Below, piece after piece: positions 1 through 8,194 of a stretch of 64,000 bases of DNA (the stretch's first letter is position 1; each line of letters opens with the position of its first letter). Source of the stretch: Chloroflexota bacterium (GTDB taxonomy: Bacteria > Chloroflexota > Anaerolineae > Anaerolineales > Villigracilaceae). The translations under genes were made by a program, and so were the position numbers. The DNA is taken from NCBI GenBank assembly GCA_016223135.1, contig JACRPQ010000015.1, positions 248,001 to 312,000 on the forward strand, given 5' to 3'. A model generated the notes under the pieces. That model was not told the origin of the DNA. It worked only from the letters and a program-made list of their open reading frames with translations, and did no database searches.

Positions 1-43
1 GGTCATAGAGACTCCTGAATGAGCTGATGGTGGCATGTTTTGT

Positions 44-943
44 TCATGGCTGCGGCACGCTCCACTGTTCGGCGTACCAGCGGATGTATTCCTCCACATG
101 GGCAGACCAGTATTCCTCGGTGTGCGCGCCGCTGTACAGACGCCACTCGTGAATGAGTTCATTTTCGTTGAATTGCGCTTCAAGTGCGACAGCCATGCGC
201 CATTCCTGGTCTTTGTCGCCGATGTCCAAGAAGACGCTGGGGCGGTAGGCGGGAGGAATCTCGGCAATCCATTTTGAGATGTGGGAGGCATCGCCCTGAA
301 GGACGGCGGGGGAGTGTAAGCCAATGACGCCGAACAGGTCCCAGCGGGTGAGACCGAGGCGGAGCGCCCAGCCGCCTCCGCGTGAGAGACCGCCGATGGC
401 GCGATGGCTGCGGTCGGGGAGGGTGCGGTAGGCGGCGTCAATGTAGGGGATGAGGTCGTTCACCAGCCGCTGACCGAATCCCGCGCCGGGCGGGAGGTTC
501 CAATAGCGGTCGTCGGGGAAGACGATGATGAAGGGCTGCGCCTCGCTGTCGAGGAGGAGCGTATCGAGCGCATCGGTCGCGCCGAGGCGGATCCACTGGT
601 CGGCGGTGTAGGTCTGTCCGTGCAGGAGGTAGAGGACGGGGTAGCGCCGGTCTGGGTCTTCGTCATAGCAGGGCGGCAGGTAGATGAAATATGCCTGAGG
701 AGGCGTGGTGGTTTCGAGCAGTCCTTCCTCAATGCTGCCCGTCTGGCTGAGACAGGTCGGCGGGGTGGGGGTGGATGTTTGGGGAGGCGGGGAAGGGGTG
801 AAGGTGAGGGTCGGTTCGGGGGTGGATGTGGGAGGAAAAGGAGAGGGGGTGGAGCGAGGCGGTTCGGCGGGCGAGCAGGCGGAAAGTCCGAAGAGAAGCG
901 TGAGCAGGAAAACGCCATGCGCTGCCGCTTGACGGGTGTTCAT
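44..943 (-). CDS. Secreted esterase-like alpha/beta hydrolase lipoprotein
   Basis: Predicted esterase of the EstD/Fes-like family (putative esterase fold), 299 aa, anchored outside the membrane. The N-terminus has a hydrophobic segment and a lipobox LSAC with the lipidated Cys at residue 23. Residues about 25-63 are a Pro/Thr/Ser linker. The hydrolase domain follows: LLHG oxyanion region near 106, nucleophile elbow GLSRG with Ser187, candidate Asp at 243/245 and His274 in AHTEEYW. The frame is open further upstream, but that part is antisense to tRNA-Pro, so the start was set at 943, seven bases after a minus-strand TATAAT box. It stands alone. The substrate is unknown; S-formylglutathione hydrolase-like or carbohydrate esterase activity is possible. 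Confidence 0.85.
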   Translation of the reverse strand: MNTRQAAAHGVFLLTLLFGLSACSPAEPPRSTPSPFPPTSTPEPTLTFTPSPPPQTSTPTPPTCLSQTGSIEEGLLETTTPPQAYFIYLPPCYDEDPDRRYPVLYLLHGQTYTADQWIRLGATDALDTLLLDSEAQPFIIVFPDDRYWNLPPGAGFGQRLVNDLIPYIDAAYRTLPDRSHRAIGGLSRGGGWALRLGLTRWDLFGVIGLHSPAVLQGDASHISKWIAEIPPAYRPSVFLDIGDKDQEWRMAVALEAQFNENELIHEWRLYSGAHTEEYWSAHVEEYIRWYAEQWSVPQP

Positions 944-950
944 CCCAAGC

Positions 951-956
951 ATTATA
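951..956 (-). promoter_or_regulatory. -10 box TATAAT of the esterase gene
   Basis: A perfect minus-strand TATAAT ends 7 nt before the esterase ATG, so transcription should begin at or within a base or two of the start codon (leaderless mRNA). No clear -35 hexamer at 17 bp. Confidence 0.6.
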
Positions 957-975
957 CTCGCCGCACTCATCCTAT

Positions 976-1050
976 CGGGGCGTAGCGCAGCCCGGTTAGC
1001 GCGCTTGCTTTGGGAGCAAGAGGTCCCGGGTTCGAATCCCGGCGCCCCGA
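976..1050 (+). tRNA. tRNA-Pro (anticodon TGG)
   Basis: A complete cloverleaf can be folded by eye. The acceptor stem CGGGGCG pairs with CGCCCCG, followed by discriminator A. The D stem is GCGC/GCGC, the anticodon stem CTTGC/GCAAG has loop TTTGGGA (anticodon TGG), and the T loop is TTCGAAT. CCA is not encoded. The following GIY-YIG gene starts four bases after the tRNA ends. Confidence 0.95.
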
Positions 1051-1053
1051 CAG

Positions 1054-1294
1054 ATGTTTTATGTATATGTAATCTACAGTGAGCGTCTTCAACGTTATTA
1101 TGTTGGTTCGACGCAGGATGTTGAAAATCGCCTGCGAGAACATAATGCGGGGAAGTCCAAATCAACAATTGCAGGCTTGCCTTGGGAACTGGTTCATGTT
1201 GAAGAGTTTTTGACGCGATCCGAGGCGATGCTGCGCGAAAAAAGGATTAAGGCGCGTGGGATTGGACGGTATCTTTCTGATCTTGGGAAGATAG

Positions 1295-1305
<11 letters not shown>
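1054..1305 (+). CDS. Small GIY-YIG nuclease-domain protein embedded in a tRNA locus
   Basis: An 83-aa single-domain GIY-YIG protein of the UPF0213 type. The first strand YVYVIYS is followed by YYVGST (the GIY-YIG pair), then the Arg in NRLREHN and a Glu-containing helix SEAMLREKR, all expected for the family. Stand-alone members are thought to be structure-specific or homing-type nucleases; the substrate here is unknown. The ATG lies 3 nt after the tRNA-Pro discriminator base, and the TAG stop lies inside the GGTTAG of a tRNA-Thr D loop. Codons are less GC-rich than in neighbouring genes, suggesting a separate origin. It occupies the place where the 5' quarter of tRNA-Thr should be. Confidence 0.8.
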
Positions 1306-1359
<54 letters not shown>

Positions 1360-1440
1360 GTGACCAGCCGCAGAGACACGAAACACGAGGTGTTTTTGTG
1401 TCTTTGTTGTTTAATGCTAAAATTTGCGCGGAGAATAATT

Positions 1441-1743
1441 ATGGCAGAAAAAATCGACGGAATCATTGAAGCCGTCCGTTTCAAGAACGGACAAATTGTC
1501 CTGGCGCGCGTTTATGAACGCCGCGGAGCGTCGTTTTCGGATTGTATATTGATTGAACGCAAAGACCTGCTGGAACGAATCAAGAGCGGGAAGAAGTTCG
1601 TGACCGGTTCGCGCAAAGAGTTTTGGGGCGGCACATTCGAGGTGGGCAAGCCCGTGCGGGTCGTAACGCATGACGGCAAAGAGTTCCTTTCCACCCGCGA
1701 AGGGGCGGAACGCGACGAACTGGAAAACGTGCCGGTCTTCTAG
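1441..1743 (+). CDS. Hypothetical 100-aa protein
   Basis: A small, soluble, charged protein with no signal peptide or membrane segment and no family recognised. It opens MAEKIDGIIEAVRF, and the middle contains a basic stretch (IKSGKKFVTGSRKE) followed by beta-type sequence (GGTFEVGKPVRVVT). The frame is open upstream to 1309, but that part translates the tRNA-Thr remnant, so the ATG at 1441 was chosen; GGAGAAT lies about 8 nt before it. A gap of only 24 nt separates it from the glycosyltransferase, so the two may be co-transcribed. Confidence 0.7.
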   Translation: MAEKIDGIIEAVRFKNGQIVLARVYERRGASFSDCILIERKDLLERIKSGKKFVTGSRKEFWGGTFEVGKPVRVVTHDGKEFLSTREGAERDELENVPVF

Positions 1744-1767
1744 CCCGCTTTATCCTACAGGCATATC

Positions 1768-2493
1768 TTGTCCACTTTCTTATCTGTCGTTATTCCGGCG
1801 CACAACGAGGAGAACCGCCTGCCCGCTTCACTGGAGCAGGTGGCTGGCTTTCTGACGCGGCAGGCGTTTTCTTTTGAAATCATCATTGTCGAGAACGGCA
1901 GCGCCGACCGCACGCTCGAAGTGGCGCAGCAATTTGCAAAACAGCATGAACATGTCCGCGTGATTCAGAGCGAGCGCGGTAAGGGCGCGGCGGTGCGGCG
2001 CGGCATGCTCGAGGCGCGCGGCGAATACCGCTTCATGTGCGATGCCGACCTCTCCATGCCGGTGGAGGAGATTGTCAAGTTCATTCCGCCCGCGCTCGAA
2101 GGGTTCGATATTGCCATCGCCTCACGCGAAGCAAAAGGGGCGGTGCGCTACAACGAGCCCGCTTACCGTCACTTGGGCGGGCGCGGCATCAACTTTCTCA
2201 TTCAGGCGCTCATCCTGCCGGGCTTGAACGACACGCAGTGCGGCTTCAAATGTTTCCGCGCTGCAGTGGTGGAGGATATTTTTCGCCTGCAAACCCTGCC
2301 CGGCTGGTCGTTCGACATCGAACTGCTCTACATTGCGCGGCGGCGCGGCTACCGCATTCGCGAAGTCCCCATTCACTGGTATTACCACCCCGATACAAAA
2401 GTCAGCGCCCTGCGCGACGCGCTGCGTATGATTCAAGACATCTTCCGCATCCGCGCTAATGCCCGGCGCGGTTTGTACGACCATGCGCGCTGA
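1768..2493 (+). CDS. Family 2 glycosyltransferase, dolichyl-phosphate glucosyltransferase-like
   Basis: A 241-aa GT-A fold glycosyltransferase. It begins LSVVIPAHNEENRLP, the usual nucleotide-binding first strand of GT2. ENGSADRT, RGKGAAVRRGM and the DxD motif in CDADLSMP follow. The pattern resembles ALG5-type enzymes, which transfer glucose from a nucleotide sugar to a polyprenyl phosphate at the cytoplasmic membrane face. There is no membrane helix. The start appears to be TTG at 1768, directly before the conserved strand. Its last codons overlap the ATG of rnhB (2483), indicating translational coupling. Confidence 0.85.
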   Translation: MSTFLSVVIPAHNEENRLPASLEQVAGFLTRQAFSFEIIIVENGSADRTLEVAQQFAKQHEHVRVIQSERGKGAAVRRGMLEARGEYRFMCDADLSMPVEEIVKFIPPALEGFDIAIASREAKGAVRYNEPAYRHLGGRGINFLIQALILPGLNDTQCGFKCFRAAVVEDIFRLQTLPGWSFDIELLYIARRRGYRIREVPIHWYYHPDTKVSALRDALRMIQDIFRIRANARRGLYDHAR

Positions 2494-3115
2494 CCCCAGC
2501 CTCAACTTTGAAACGGAACTTTGGCAGAGCGGGCTGCTTCACATTGCAGGATTGGACGAAGCCGGGCGCGGCGCGTTGGCAGGACCGGTCTCCGTCGGTG
2601 CGGTCATTCTCCCCAACGATCCAACGCTGCTTTCCTCGACTTTGGAGGGGGCGCGTGATTCCAAGCAGATGACTCCCCTTGAGCGCGACGCCCTCGCCCC
2701 GCGCATCCGCGAAGTTGCCCTTGCCTGGGCGGTGGGCTTTGCCTCCGCCGAAGAGATAGACTCGCAAGGCATCGTCCGCGCTGTGCGGCTGGCTGCCATT
2801 CGCGCCCTGCATCAAATGACGCTTGCCCCTCAATACCTGCTGACCGACTTCCGCCTCGAACTCCCCCACATTGACCTTCCTCAACAATCCCTCGTCCGAG
2901 GCGACGCGCGCTGCTTGAGCATTGCGTGCGCCTCCATCCTTGCCAAGACCGAACGCGACGCCCTCATGCGCGAACTGGACGCGCAGTATCCCGGCTATGG
3001 GCTGGCGAAAAACAAAGGGTACGGCACTCAGGCGCATCGGTCTGCGATGGAGCGGTTGGGGTTATCGCCGATTCATCGCAGGTCGTTCCACCTCAAGGCG
3101 TGGGGGAAGGTGTAG
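2483..3115 (+). CDS. rnhB: Ribonuclease HII
   Basis: RNase HII cleaves the RNA strand of RNA:DNA hybrids and removes misincorporated ribonucleotides. The 210-aa product has the signature GLDEAGRG with the first catalytic Asp-Glu, then DSKQM, a later Asp in LLTDF, SIACASILAKTERD, and the C-terminal GYGLAKNKGYGT. These are the normal family blocks at normal spacing. An in-frame start at 2459 exists, but the ATG at 2483, overlapping the upstream stop, fits the family length better. The 3' end overlaps the convergent SH3-like lipoprotein gene by 23 nt. Confidence 0.95.
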   Translation: MRADPSLNFETELWQSGLLHIAGLDEAGRGALAGPVSVGAVILPNDPTLLSSTLEGARDSKQMTPLERDALAPRIREVALAWAVGFASAEEIDSQGIVRAVRLAAIRALHQMTLAPQYLLTDFRLELPHIDLPQQSLVRGDARCLSIACASILAKTERDALMRELDAQYPGYGLAKNKGYGTQAHRSAMERLGLSPIHRRSFHLKAWGKV

Positions 3116-3902
3116 CAGCGCTGTCGCTATGAGGGGGCCAGGGGATTTCCACCGGTCCGCCATAGCCGTGCTTTTCCTGCACGAAGACGCGCCCATGGGA
3201 GGGAACACCACAGCCGGGCTCATCGTTTTCCACCGTGATGAACGGAAAGTTCGTGCCGAGCGTTTCGAAGATGATTTCGCCATCTTCACAGCGCCAGACT
3301 TCGACGATGTACTGGTGCATGAACTCATCTGCGTATTTGCCGGGGCTGATAGGCACCGCCTCCCATGTGATTTCAACCTTGTTCCCGTTTCGAGTCGCCT
3401 TTGCCCAGCGGGGACCGGGGTAGTAGGGCGAAACAATCAACTTCAAGCCGGGATAGAGGATGGGAAGCGCCTTTGGGTCGCCCTGAATTTCGAGAAACTT
3501 GGCGTTGACCCAGCAGCGGGTGGGGGAATTTTCCACCAATACCCAGTGGTTGGCGTCGGTGCGCCCGACCAATTTGATATTGGCGCCGCCGTTCAAGGCG
3601 AAGAGATAGAGGTATTCCGCGCCGGGTCCGTAACGGCAGCTCAACTTGTCTGCGATGACTTTGGCTTTGAGGCTTTCAACCGTCGGGATGGGAGTCTGCG
3701 TGGGAGTTTGAGTGGGGAGCGGCGTGGGGGTGGCTGTGGAAGTTGGAGGAAGGGGGGTAAAGGTTGCGGGGAGGGAAAGGGTGGGGGAGGCAGGAGCAGG
3801 CTGAGGCGAGTCCGATGCGGGCGTCTCTGTTGTGGTTCCCAAAGCGCAGGCGGAGGTCGTCAGGATAATCAGGATGAGAATGGCTATCTTCGATTTTTTC
3901 AT
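3093..3902 (-). CDS. Lipoprotein with a bacterial SH3-like domain
   Basis: A 269-aa exported lipoprotein. Signal peptide MKKSKIAILILIILTTSAC gives lipidated Cys19. A long Pro/Thr/Ser linker (about residues 24-70) follows, then an SH3-like region around ADKLSCRYGPGAEYLYLFAL...GANIKLVGRTDANHWVLV and a C-terminal beta-rich part with several Cys. SH3b domains usually bind cell-wall peptides, but the binding partner here is unknown. The start is at 3902 because it follows a minus-strand TACAAT box by six bases; an upstream in-frame Met at 3938 would bury the signal peptide. Confidence 0.75.
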   Translation of the reverse strand: MKKSKIAILILIILTTSACALGTTTETPASDSPQPAPASPTLSLPATFTPLPPTSTATPTPLPTQTPTQTPIPTVESLKAKVIADKLSCRYGPGAEYLYLFALNGGANIKLVGRTDANHWVLVENSPTRCWVNAKFLEIQGDPKALPILYPGLKLIVSPYYPGPRWAKATRNGNKVEITWEAVPISPGKYADEFMHQYIVEVWRCEDGEIIFETLGTNFPFITVENDEPGCGVPSHGRVFVQEKHGYGGPVEIPWPPHSDSAATPSPTP

Positions 3903-3908
3903 AGCGCG

Positions 3909-3914
3909 ATTGTA
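3909..3914 (-). promoter_or_regulatory. -10 box TACAAT of the SH3-like lipoprotein
   Basis: Minus-strand TACAAT ends 6 nt before the ATG at 3902, another likely leaderless promoter. Confidence 0.5.
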
Positions 3915-4034
3915 CCCAAGTCCCTGTAAATGGTTCACCCCGGCCTGAGGGGGGCAGGTCGGGGTGAACTGTGCATATTTTACTCAATGTTTGAATTTTG
4001 GCAAGAGGCAATTTCTTAAATTTTCACTGCCCCC

Positions 4035-4075
4035 TCACTGATTACTGATCACTGATCACTGAATCACTGACCACT
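4035..4075. repeat. Heptamer tandem array TCACTGA/TTACTGA
   Basis: Five heptamer units alternate TCACTGA and TTACTGA, with one single-base insertion. The same heptamers form the array at 63793-63827, almost 60 kb away. The array overlaps the 3' end of the glycosyltransferase gene and its downstream spacer. It resembles the short tandemly repeated repetitive (STRR) sequences of cyanobacteria in size and position. Confidence 0.8.
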
Positions 4076-5002
4076 CTCCTCCGGCGCCTCGCGCACAATG
4101 TAGAGCGGTCTGTCTTTTGCTTCGTCGTAGAGACGCCCGATGTATTCGCCGAGGATGCCCAGCGAAATCAACTGCACGCCGCCGAGAAACAATACGGCAA
4201 TGAGCGTGGTGGCTTGACCGAAGAAAGCCTGTGAGCCGCTGGCGCGCAGGTAGATGACGACGGGAATCGCAAGGATGGCAATCCCTGCGGAGAAGAATCC
4301 GAAGAATGTGGCGACTTGCAAAGGGAAGTAGGAAAAACTCGTGATGGCGTTGAGCGCCAGGCGGAACATCTTGCGGAACGGATATTTCGTCTCGCCGGCT
4401 TTGCGCGCGGCGCGCTTGTATTCGATTCCGATTTGTTTGAAACCCACCCACGCCGACATGCCGCGCAGAAAACGATGCCGTTCGCGCATGGAATTCATCA
4501 CGTTCACCACCTTGCGGTCCATCAAACGGAAGTCGCCGGCATCGAGCGGAATCTTCACATCGGTGATGCGATAAATGAGACGGTAGAACAACGAGGCGGT
4601 CCACAATTTGAACCACGATTCGCCCTCGCGTTCGGCGCGGACGGCGTACACGACCTCATAACCTTCCTGCCATTTTTCCGCCATTTGGGGGATGAGTTCG
4701 GGCGGGTCTTGCAAATCGGCGTCAATGATGATGACGGCGTCGCCGCGCGAATAGTCGAGCCCGGCGGTCACAGCTAGTTGATGCCCAAAGTTGCGCGCAA
4801 AGATGACCGGGCGGACGTGCTCATCCTGCTTTGCGAGTTCGCGGATGAGTTCGGTGGAGCCATCGCTGGAGCCGTCATCCACGAGGATGAGTTCCCAGGT
4901 CTGCCCCATGGAGTTCATCACTTCGCTGACGCGGCGGTGAAGTTCGTGGAGGTTGTCTTTTTCGTTGTAGATGGGAGCAATGATGGAGTAGGTGATTTTC
5001 AT
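4064..5002 (-). CDS. Membrane family 2 glycosyltransferase (GtrB/DPM1-like)
   Basis: A 312-aa polyprenyl-phosphate glycosyltransferase. The cytosolic GT-A domain starts [14 protein letters not shown] and carries [10 protein letters not shown], the DxD motif in [11 protein letters not shown], and the catalytic-region motif [11 protein letters not shown]. Residues about 232-295 form two membrane helices separated by a short loop, as in GtrB and bacterial DPM-like enzymes that charge undecaprenyl phosphate with a sugar for later flipping. The downstream end runs into a heptamer array. It is separate from the other GT2 at 1768, and no flippase or acceptor enzyme lies beside it. Confidence 0.88.
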   Translation of the reverse strand: MKITYSIIAPIYNEKDNLHELHRRVSEVMNSMGQTWELILVDDGSSDGSTELIRELAKQDEHVRPVIFARNFGHQLAVTAGLDYSRGDAVIIIDADLQDPPELIPQMAEKWQEGYEVVYAVRAEREGESWFKLWTASLFYRLIYRITDVKIPLDAGDFRLMDRKVVNVMNSMRERHRFLRGMSAWVGFKQIGIEYKRAARKAGETKYPFRKMFRLALNAITSFSYFPLQVATFFGFFSAGIAILAIPVVIYLRASGSQAFFGQATTLIAVLFLGGVQLISLGILGEYIGRLYDEAKDRPLYIVREAPEESGQ

Positions 5003-5083
5003 GTTTTCTTTGGGCAGGATTCGGTTTGGGCGGAGAATCGTTTTCTGAGGGCGCAGCAGGCGCCGGTCAGGGAAGAGGCGGGG

Positions 5084-6244
5084 TCATTGTCCCTTCGCCT
5101 TGCGGAGTTTGAGACGTCCGCGTTTGGGCGGGCTGGTCTGTTCGGGCGGGGCGATAAATTGCAAGCCGTCGTCCTCGGCAAAGGCAGGCAGTCCCAGAAT
5201 TTTGCGGCGCAGGTAGCGGATGATGACGGTCAGCGAGGCGACCACCGGCACCACCAGCAGCGCGCCCAGAATGCCCTCCAGGATGGTGGCAACGATGATG
5301 ACGATGAAGACCACGCCCTCGTTCATGTGAACGCTGCGCCCCATAATCAGCGGACGGAGGAAGACGTTTTTGATGCTGATCAGCACGAGGTATACTGCCA
5401 CGACGATTCCCGCCACCCAAAAATTGGAAAGCGGAATCCAGGTGGAGCCTTCGAGCAGCGCCACGCCTGCCGCCAGGATCACCGCCAGGAACGGACCGAC
5501 ATCCGGCACGAGGGTGAACAAGCCCGCCGCCATGCCCAGCACAAGCGCGCCGGGAATGCCCATAATGAGCCAGACGACGGTGAAGATGACGCCCACCACC
5601 AGCATCAGCACGATTTGACCGCGCAGGTATGCCATCCAAATGTTTTTGACGCGGCGGTAGAGTTCGTCCACTTCTGCGCGATAGGGAGGCAGGACAAAGG
5701 AAAAGAGATTGACGCGCATTTCGTGCCAGTGCATCAGCAGTAAATATACGCTGACGATGATGACAAGAAACCACAGCACGCCCACCGAGGTGGTTTCGAG
5801 CAGGGAGAGGAACTCTTCGGGCAGAGGGGTCAGGAAGGCATTTTCCAACTCTGTCAGACTGCGCCCCCAGCCTTCCAGATGAAAGACAAGGCTTCCAAAC
5901 TGCACCGGCTTCGAAAGGGTGGCGGCTAGTTGGCGCGAGAGATCGAGGAGGTCTTCCGCCACGATGCGCGCCTCGTCATAGAAGATGGGCGTCATGGCGG
6001 CTGGCACGCCCACCAGCAAAATCAGGGCGGAGAAAAACACCACATTGACCGCCGCCGGGTGCTTCATGTTGAAACGTGTGCGCAGAAAATCCACAGCGGG
6101 ATTCAGCAGATATGCCACAAAGCCGGCAATCACAAAATTCCGCACGACTTCGCCGGCGTAAAACGCAAAGGCGACAAAAGCGGCAAGCAATAAAATGCCT
6201 GCTACATAACGAAATGTCAGCGACCATTGATTTGTCTCGCTCAT
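5084..6244 (-). CDS. AI-2E family (UPF0118/PerM) membrane transporter
   Basis: A 386-aa polytopic protein with about eight membrane helices and the large central extramembrane segment typical of AI-2E exporters (formerly UPF0118). The conserved C-terminal half includes YLRGQIVLMLVVGVIF, LVPDVGPFLAVILAAGVALL and RPLIMGRSVHMNEG. Family members include an E. coli autoinducer-2 exporter and Na+/H+ antiporters, so the substrate cannot be assigned. Its ATG overlaps the stop of the threonine synthase gene (6241-6244), so the two form a transcription unit in which threonine synthase comes first. Confidence 0.88.
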   Translation of the reverse strand: MSETNQWSLTFRYVAGILLLAAFVAFAFYAGEVVRNFVIAGFVAYLLNPAVDFLRTRFNMKHPAAVNVVFFSALILLVGVPAAMTPIFYDEARIVAEDLLDLSRQLAATLSKPVQFGSLVFHLEGWGRSLTELENAFLTPLPEEFLSLLETTSVGVLWFLVIIVSVYLLLMHWHEMRVNLFSFVLPPYRAEVDELYRRVKNIWMAYLRGQIVLMLVVGVIFTVVWLIMGIPGALVLGMAAGLFTLVPDVGPFLAVILAAGVALLEGSTWIPLSNFWVAGIVVAVYLVLISIKNVFLRPLIMGRSVHMNEGVVFIVIIVATILEGILGALLVVPVVASLTVIIRYLRRKILGLPAFAEDDGLQFIAPPEQTSPPKRGRLKLRKAKGQ

Positions 6245-7509
6245 AGCAACTTCTTGACAGCCTCCAACGTGGGTTCAATGACGGGCGCATCCGCCACCGC
6301 CTGCATGGCGGCGCGGACGTCCTTGAGCCCGCTGCCGGTGTTCAACACCAGGATGGGGTCGTCGCCTCCGACTACGCCGGAGCCTGCCGCCCGCACCAAC
6401 CCGGCATACGCCGCCGCCCCGGCCGGTTCGGCAAAGATGCCAACCCGTCCCAGTTCGGCAATGGCGCGGAGGATGTCCTCGTCTGACACGGTGATGTATG
6501 TGCCGCCGGTTTCCTTGGCGGCGCGCACCGCTCGCACGCCGTCGCGCGGCAGGTCCACGGAGATGGAATCGGCGATGGTCTTTGCAGAGACGGGGGTGAT
6601 GGTTTCGGTGTTCCCGTGAAAGGCGTTTGCAATGGCGGCGGAGCCTTCCGCCTGCACACCGATGAGGCGCGGCATGCGCTCCAGCCAGCCGAGTTTGACC
6701 AGGTCTTTGAAGCCTTTGTGAAGACCGGAGATGATGTTGCCGTCTCCCACCGAGACGAAGATCGTCAGCGGATTATGATCCATGCCCTCGCCGATGCGCT
6801 TGTGAAATTCGGGATGCACTCCATGCCACCATTCCCAGATTTCGAAGGCGGCGGTCTTTTTGCCTTCCACCGTGAAAGGATTGTAGCCGGTGTTGCGGCA
6901 ATACCAGCCGAACTCATTGGCGCATTGAATGGTGAGGTCGAAGGCGTCGTCGTAGGTGCCGTCCACCAGAATGACTTTGGCTCCGAAAATGAGCAACTGC
7001 GCCACCTTTGCCGGCGGAGCGGACTTGGGCGCAAAGATGACGGCTTTCTGCCCCGCCGCGGCTGCCATGCCTGCCAGCGCCGCGCCGGCGTTGCCGGTGG
7101 AAGCCGTTACCACAACCCTGGCTTTGATTTCGCGCGCGCGCGCCACCACAATGGCGGAAGCGCGGTCTTTGAAGGAAGCCGTCGGGTTGCGCGATTCGTC
7201 CTTGAGCCACAAGTTTTGGAGGTCGAGTTTCGCGGCGAGGGAGGTCAGTTGGAAGACCGGGGTCCCGCCGGCGGCGTGGAGGGGAGTCGCTTCGCCCTGG
7301 GGGGCAGGGACGGGAATGAGGGGCGAGTAACGCCAGAGGGACGGGTCGTGCCGCGAGAAGATGTCTTCCGGGCGGTATTTATTTCGGATGGCGTTGTAGT
7401 CGAGCACAACGTCCAGGTTCCCGCCGTCTTGCGGGCAGGTGTAGGTGATTTGGGCGGGGGCGTATTCCGCGCCGCATAATGAACAGCGATAGCCGATGAA
7501 CTTACCCAT
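6241..7509 (-). CDS. thrC: Threonine synthase
   Basis: A PLP enzyme converting O-phosphohomoserine to threonine in the cytosol. The 422-aa product starts with a small Cys cluster (CSLCGAEY...CPQDGG), common in this clade. The PLP lysine is in NPTASFKDRAS, the phosphate-binding loop is STGNAGAALAG, and the C-terminal glycine-rich motif is LNTGSGLKD. The frame is open to 7764, but the conserved N-terminus begins at 7509, with AAGGAAAG upstream. No other thr genes are adjacent. A related fold-type II lyase cannot be fully excluded, but the match to thrC is good. Confidence 0.88.
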   Translation of the reverse strand: MGKFIGYRCSLCGAEYAPAQITYTCPQDGGNLDVVLDYNAIRNKYRPEDIFSRHDPSLWRYSPLIPVPAPQGEATPLHAAGGTPVFQLTSLAAKLDLQNLWLKDESRNPTASFKDRASAIVVARAREIKARVVVTASTGNAGAALAGMAAAAGQKAVIFAPKSAPPAKVAQLLIFGAKVILVDGTYDDAFDLTIQCANEFGWYCRNTGYNPFTVEGKKTAAFEIWEWWHGVHPEFHKRIGEGMDHNPLTIFVSVGDGNIISGLHKGFKDLVKLGWLERMPRLIGVQAEGSAAIANAFHGNTETITPVSAKTIADSISVDLPRDGVRAVRAAKETGGTYITVSDEDILRAIAELGRVGIFAEPAGAAAYAGLVRAAGSGVVGGDDPILVLNTGSGLKDVRAAMQAVADAPVIEPTLEAVKKLL

Positions 7510-7602
7510 GGATGCTTTCCTTTTGATTTCTCTAATTGTACCCCGATGGAGGCGGCGAAGCACGTCTCTTTTCACGCAATAGACGTTATCCGTAATGGGC
7601 AA

Positions 7603-7642
7603 AACGTCCCGAAGGCTGGCGGTATAGAACCTTCGGGACGTT
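7603..7642. repeat. Hairpin of the CGTCCCGAAGG type
   Basis: Perfect 13-bp arms AACGTCCCGAAGG and CCTTCGGGACGTT with a 14-nt loop. The same arm sequence recurs in elements at 14455-14535, 16511-16597 and in the terminator at 52045. Confidence 0.75.
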
Positions 7643-7697
7643 ATAACAAACACGAGGCTTGTCCCTGCTCTTGACGCCGCACGGGGATTAATCCCCA

Positions 7698-7763
7698 TGC
7701 TATTCCTGCCAAGTCCGCTCAAGCGGACTAGTCCCGCCTTGGCGGGGCTTTGTACGAATAGCA
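7698..7763. other. Three-way-junction palindrome
   Basis: Outer arms TGCTATTC/GAATAGCA enclose two perfect hairpins side by side: AGTCCGCT/AGCGGACT (7712-7729) and CCCGCC/GGCGGG (7733-7746). The fold resembles a cloverleaf but has no tRNA features. It could act at the RNA or DNA level; its function is unknown. Confidence 0.65.
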
Positions 7764-7842
7764 CGGACGCCTGCCCTGAGCATGCCGAAGGGTTTACGTC
7801 CGTGCGGGCTTTTGTTTTGGGACGCAGATGAACGCTGATTTA

Positions 7843-7926
7843 ACTCACCTTACGCAGTTTCTTCGTAGCGCGGGTCATGTCGCCCGAAAACGCGAGATAA
7901 ATCTCGCGCTACAGCGTAACATGAGT
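7843..7926 (+). mobile_element. Family B element nested in A, with 6-bp duplication
   Basis: Left end ACTCACCTTACGC and right end GCGTAACATGAGT are inverted repeats with two mismatches. GATTTA is present on both sides (7837-7842 and 7927-7932), and the intact A copy has this target only once. It is 84 bp and non-coding. Confidence 0.75.
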
Positions 7927-7939
7927 GATTTAAGTTTTT

Positions 7940-8045
7940 TTCTTTACCGTACACAGAAACCCTAAAGGTCTGCGTTCCCTTCGTGAATTTGAGAATTTCC
8001 AAAAAGACCTTTAGGGTTTTTCACGAGAGAAATGTACGGTAGAGA
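7940..8045 (+). mobile_element. Family C element, copy 1
   Basis: 106 bp starting TTCTTTACCGTACA and ending TGTACGGTAGAGA, with inner inverted arms AAACCCTAAAGGTC and GACCTTTAGGGTTT. Nearly identical copies lie at 48640 and 55902. It interrupts the family A sequence and has no coding capacity. Confidence 0.8.
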
Positions 8046-8159
8046 GGTTTTTTCTGCGTTTATCTGCGTTTTTCAGCGTCCCAGTTGAAACTGTCAGGTC
8101 GCTGGAAATCGAATATCGAATTGTCATTCTTTTTTCATCACTATTGGGTGGTTTGCGGA

Positions 8160-8165
8160 TATAAT
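8160..8165 (+). promoter_or_regulatory. Candidate -10 box TATAAT for the LacI-like histidine kinase
   Basis: A perfect TATAAT 29 nt before the chosen ATG, leaving a short leader with GGGAG. No convincing -35 hexamer was seen. Confidence 0.45.
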
Positions 8166-8194
8166 TTTTGCATCCTTCAGGGAGCCGCATATTC

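Larger units (their letters stand above)
7812..8105 (+). mobile_element. Family A element, decayed copy carrying nested B and C elements
   Basis: The outer halves match the intact family A copy at 14540: GGGACGCAGATGAACGCTGATTTA on the left and TCTGCGTTTATCTGCG to TGTCAGGTCGCT on the right. The left terminal repeat is lost, and the right end has CTGG for CTAG. Between the halves lie a B element (7843-7926) and a C element (7940-8045). No ORF. Confidence 0.7.
7510..8194. other. Intergenic mosaic without genes
   Basis: No coding potential. From left to right it holds a 13-bp-arm hairpin, a three-way palindrome (7698-7763), and a decayed family A element into which a family B and then a family C element are inserted. 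The histidine kinase promoter region follows. Sub-elements are listed separately. Confidence 0.8.

Noticed and set aside
944-1168. N-terminal extension of the esterase frame
   Set aside because: It translates the antisense of tRNA-Pro and part of the GIY-YIG gene; the signal peptide starts at 943.
4064-6244. The glycosyltransferase and AI-2E genes as part of a surface polysaccharide cluster
   Set aside because: No other glycan genes are adjacent and the neighbours are unrelated.
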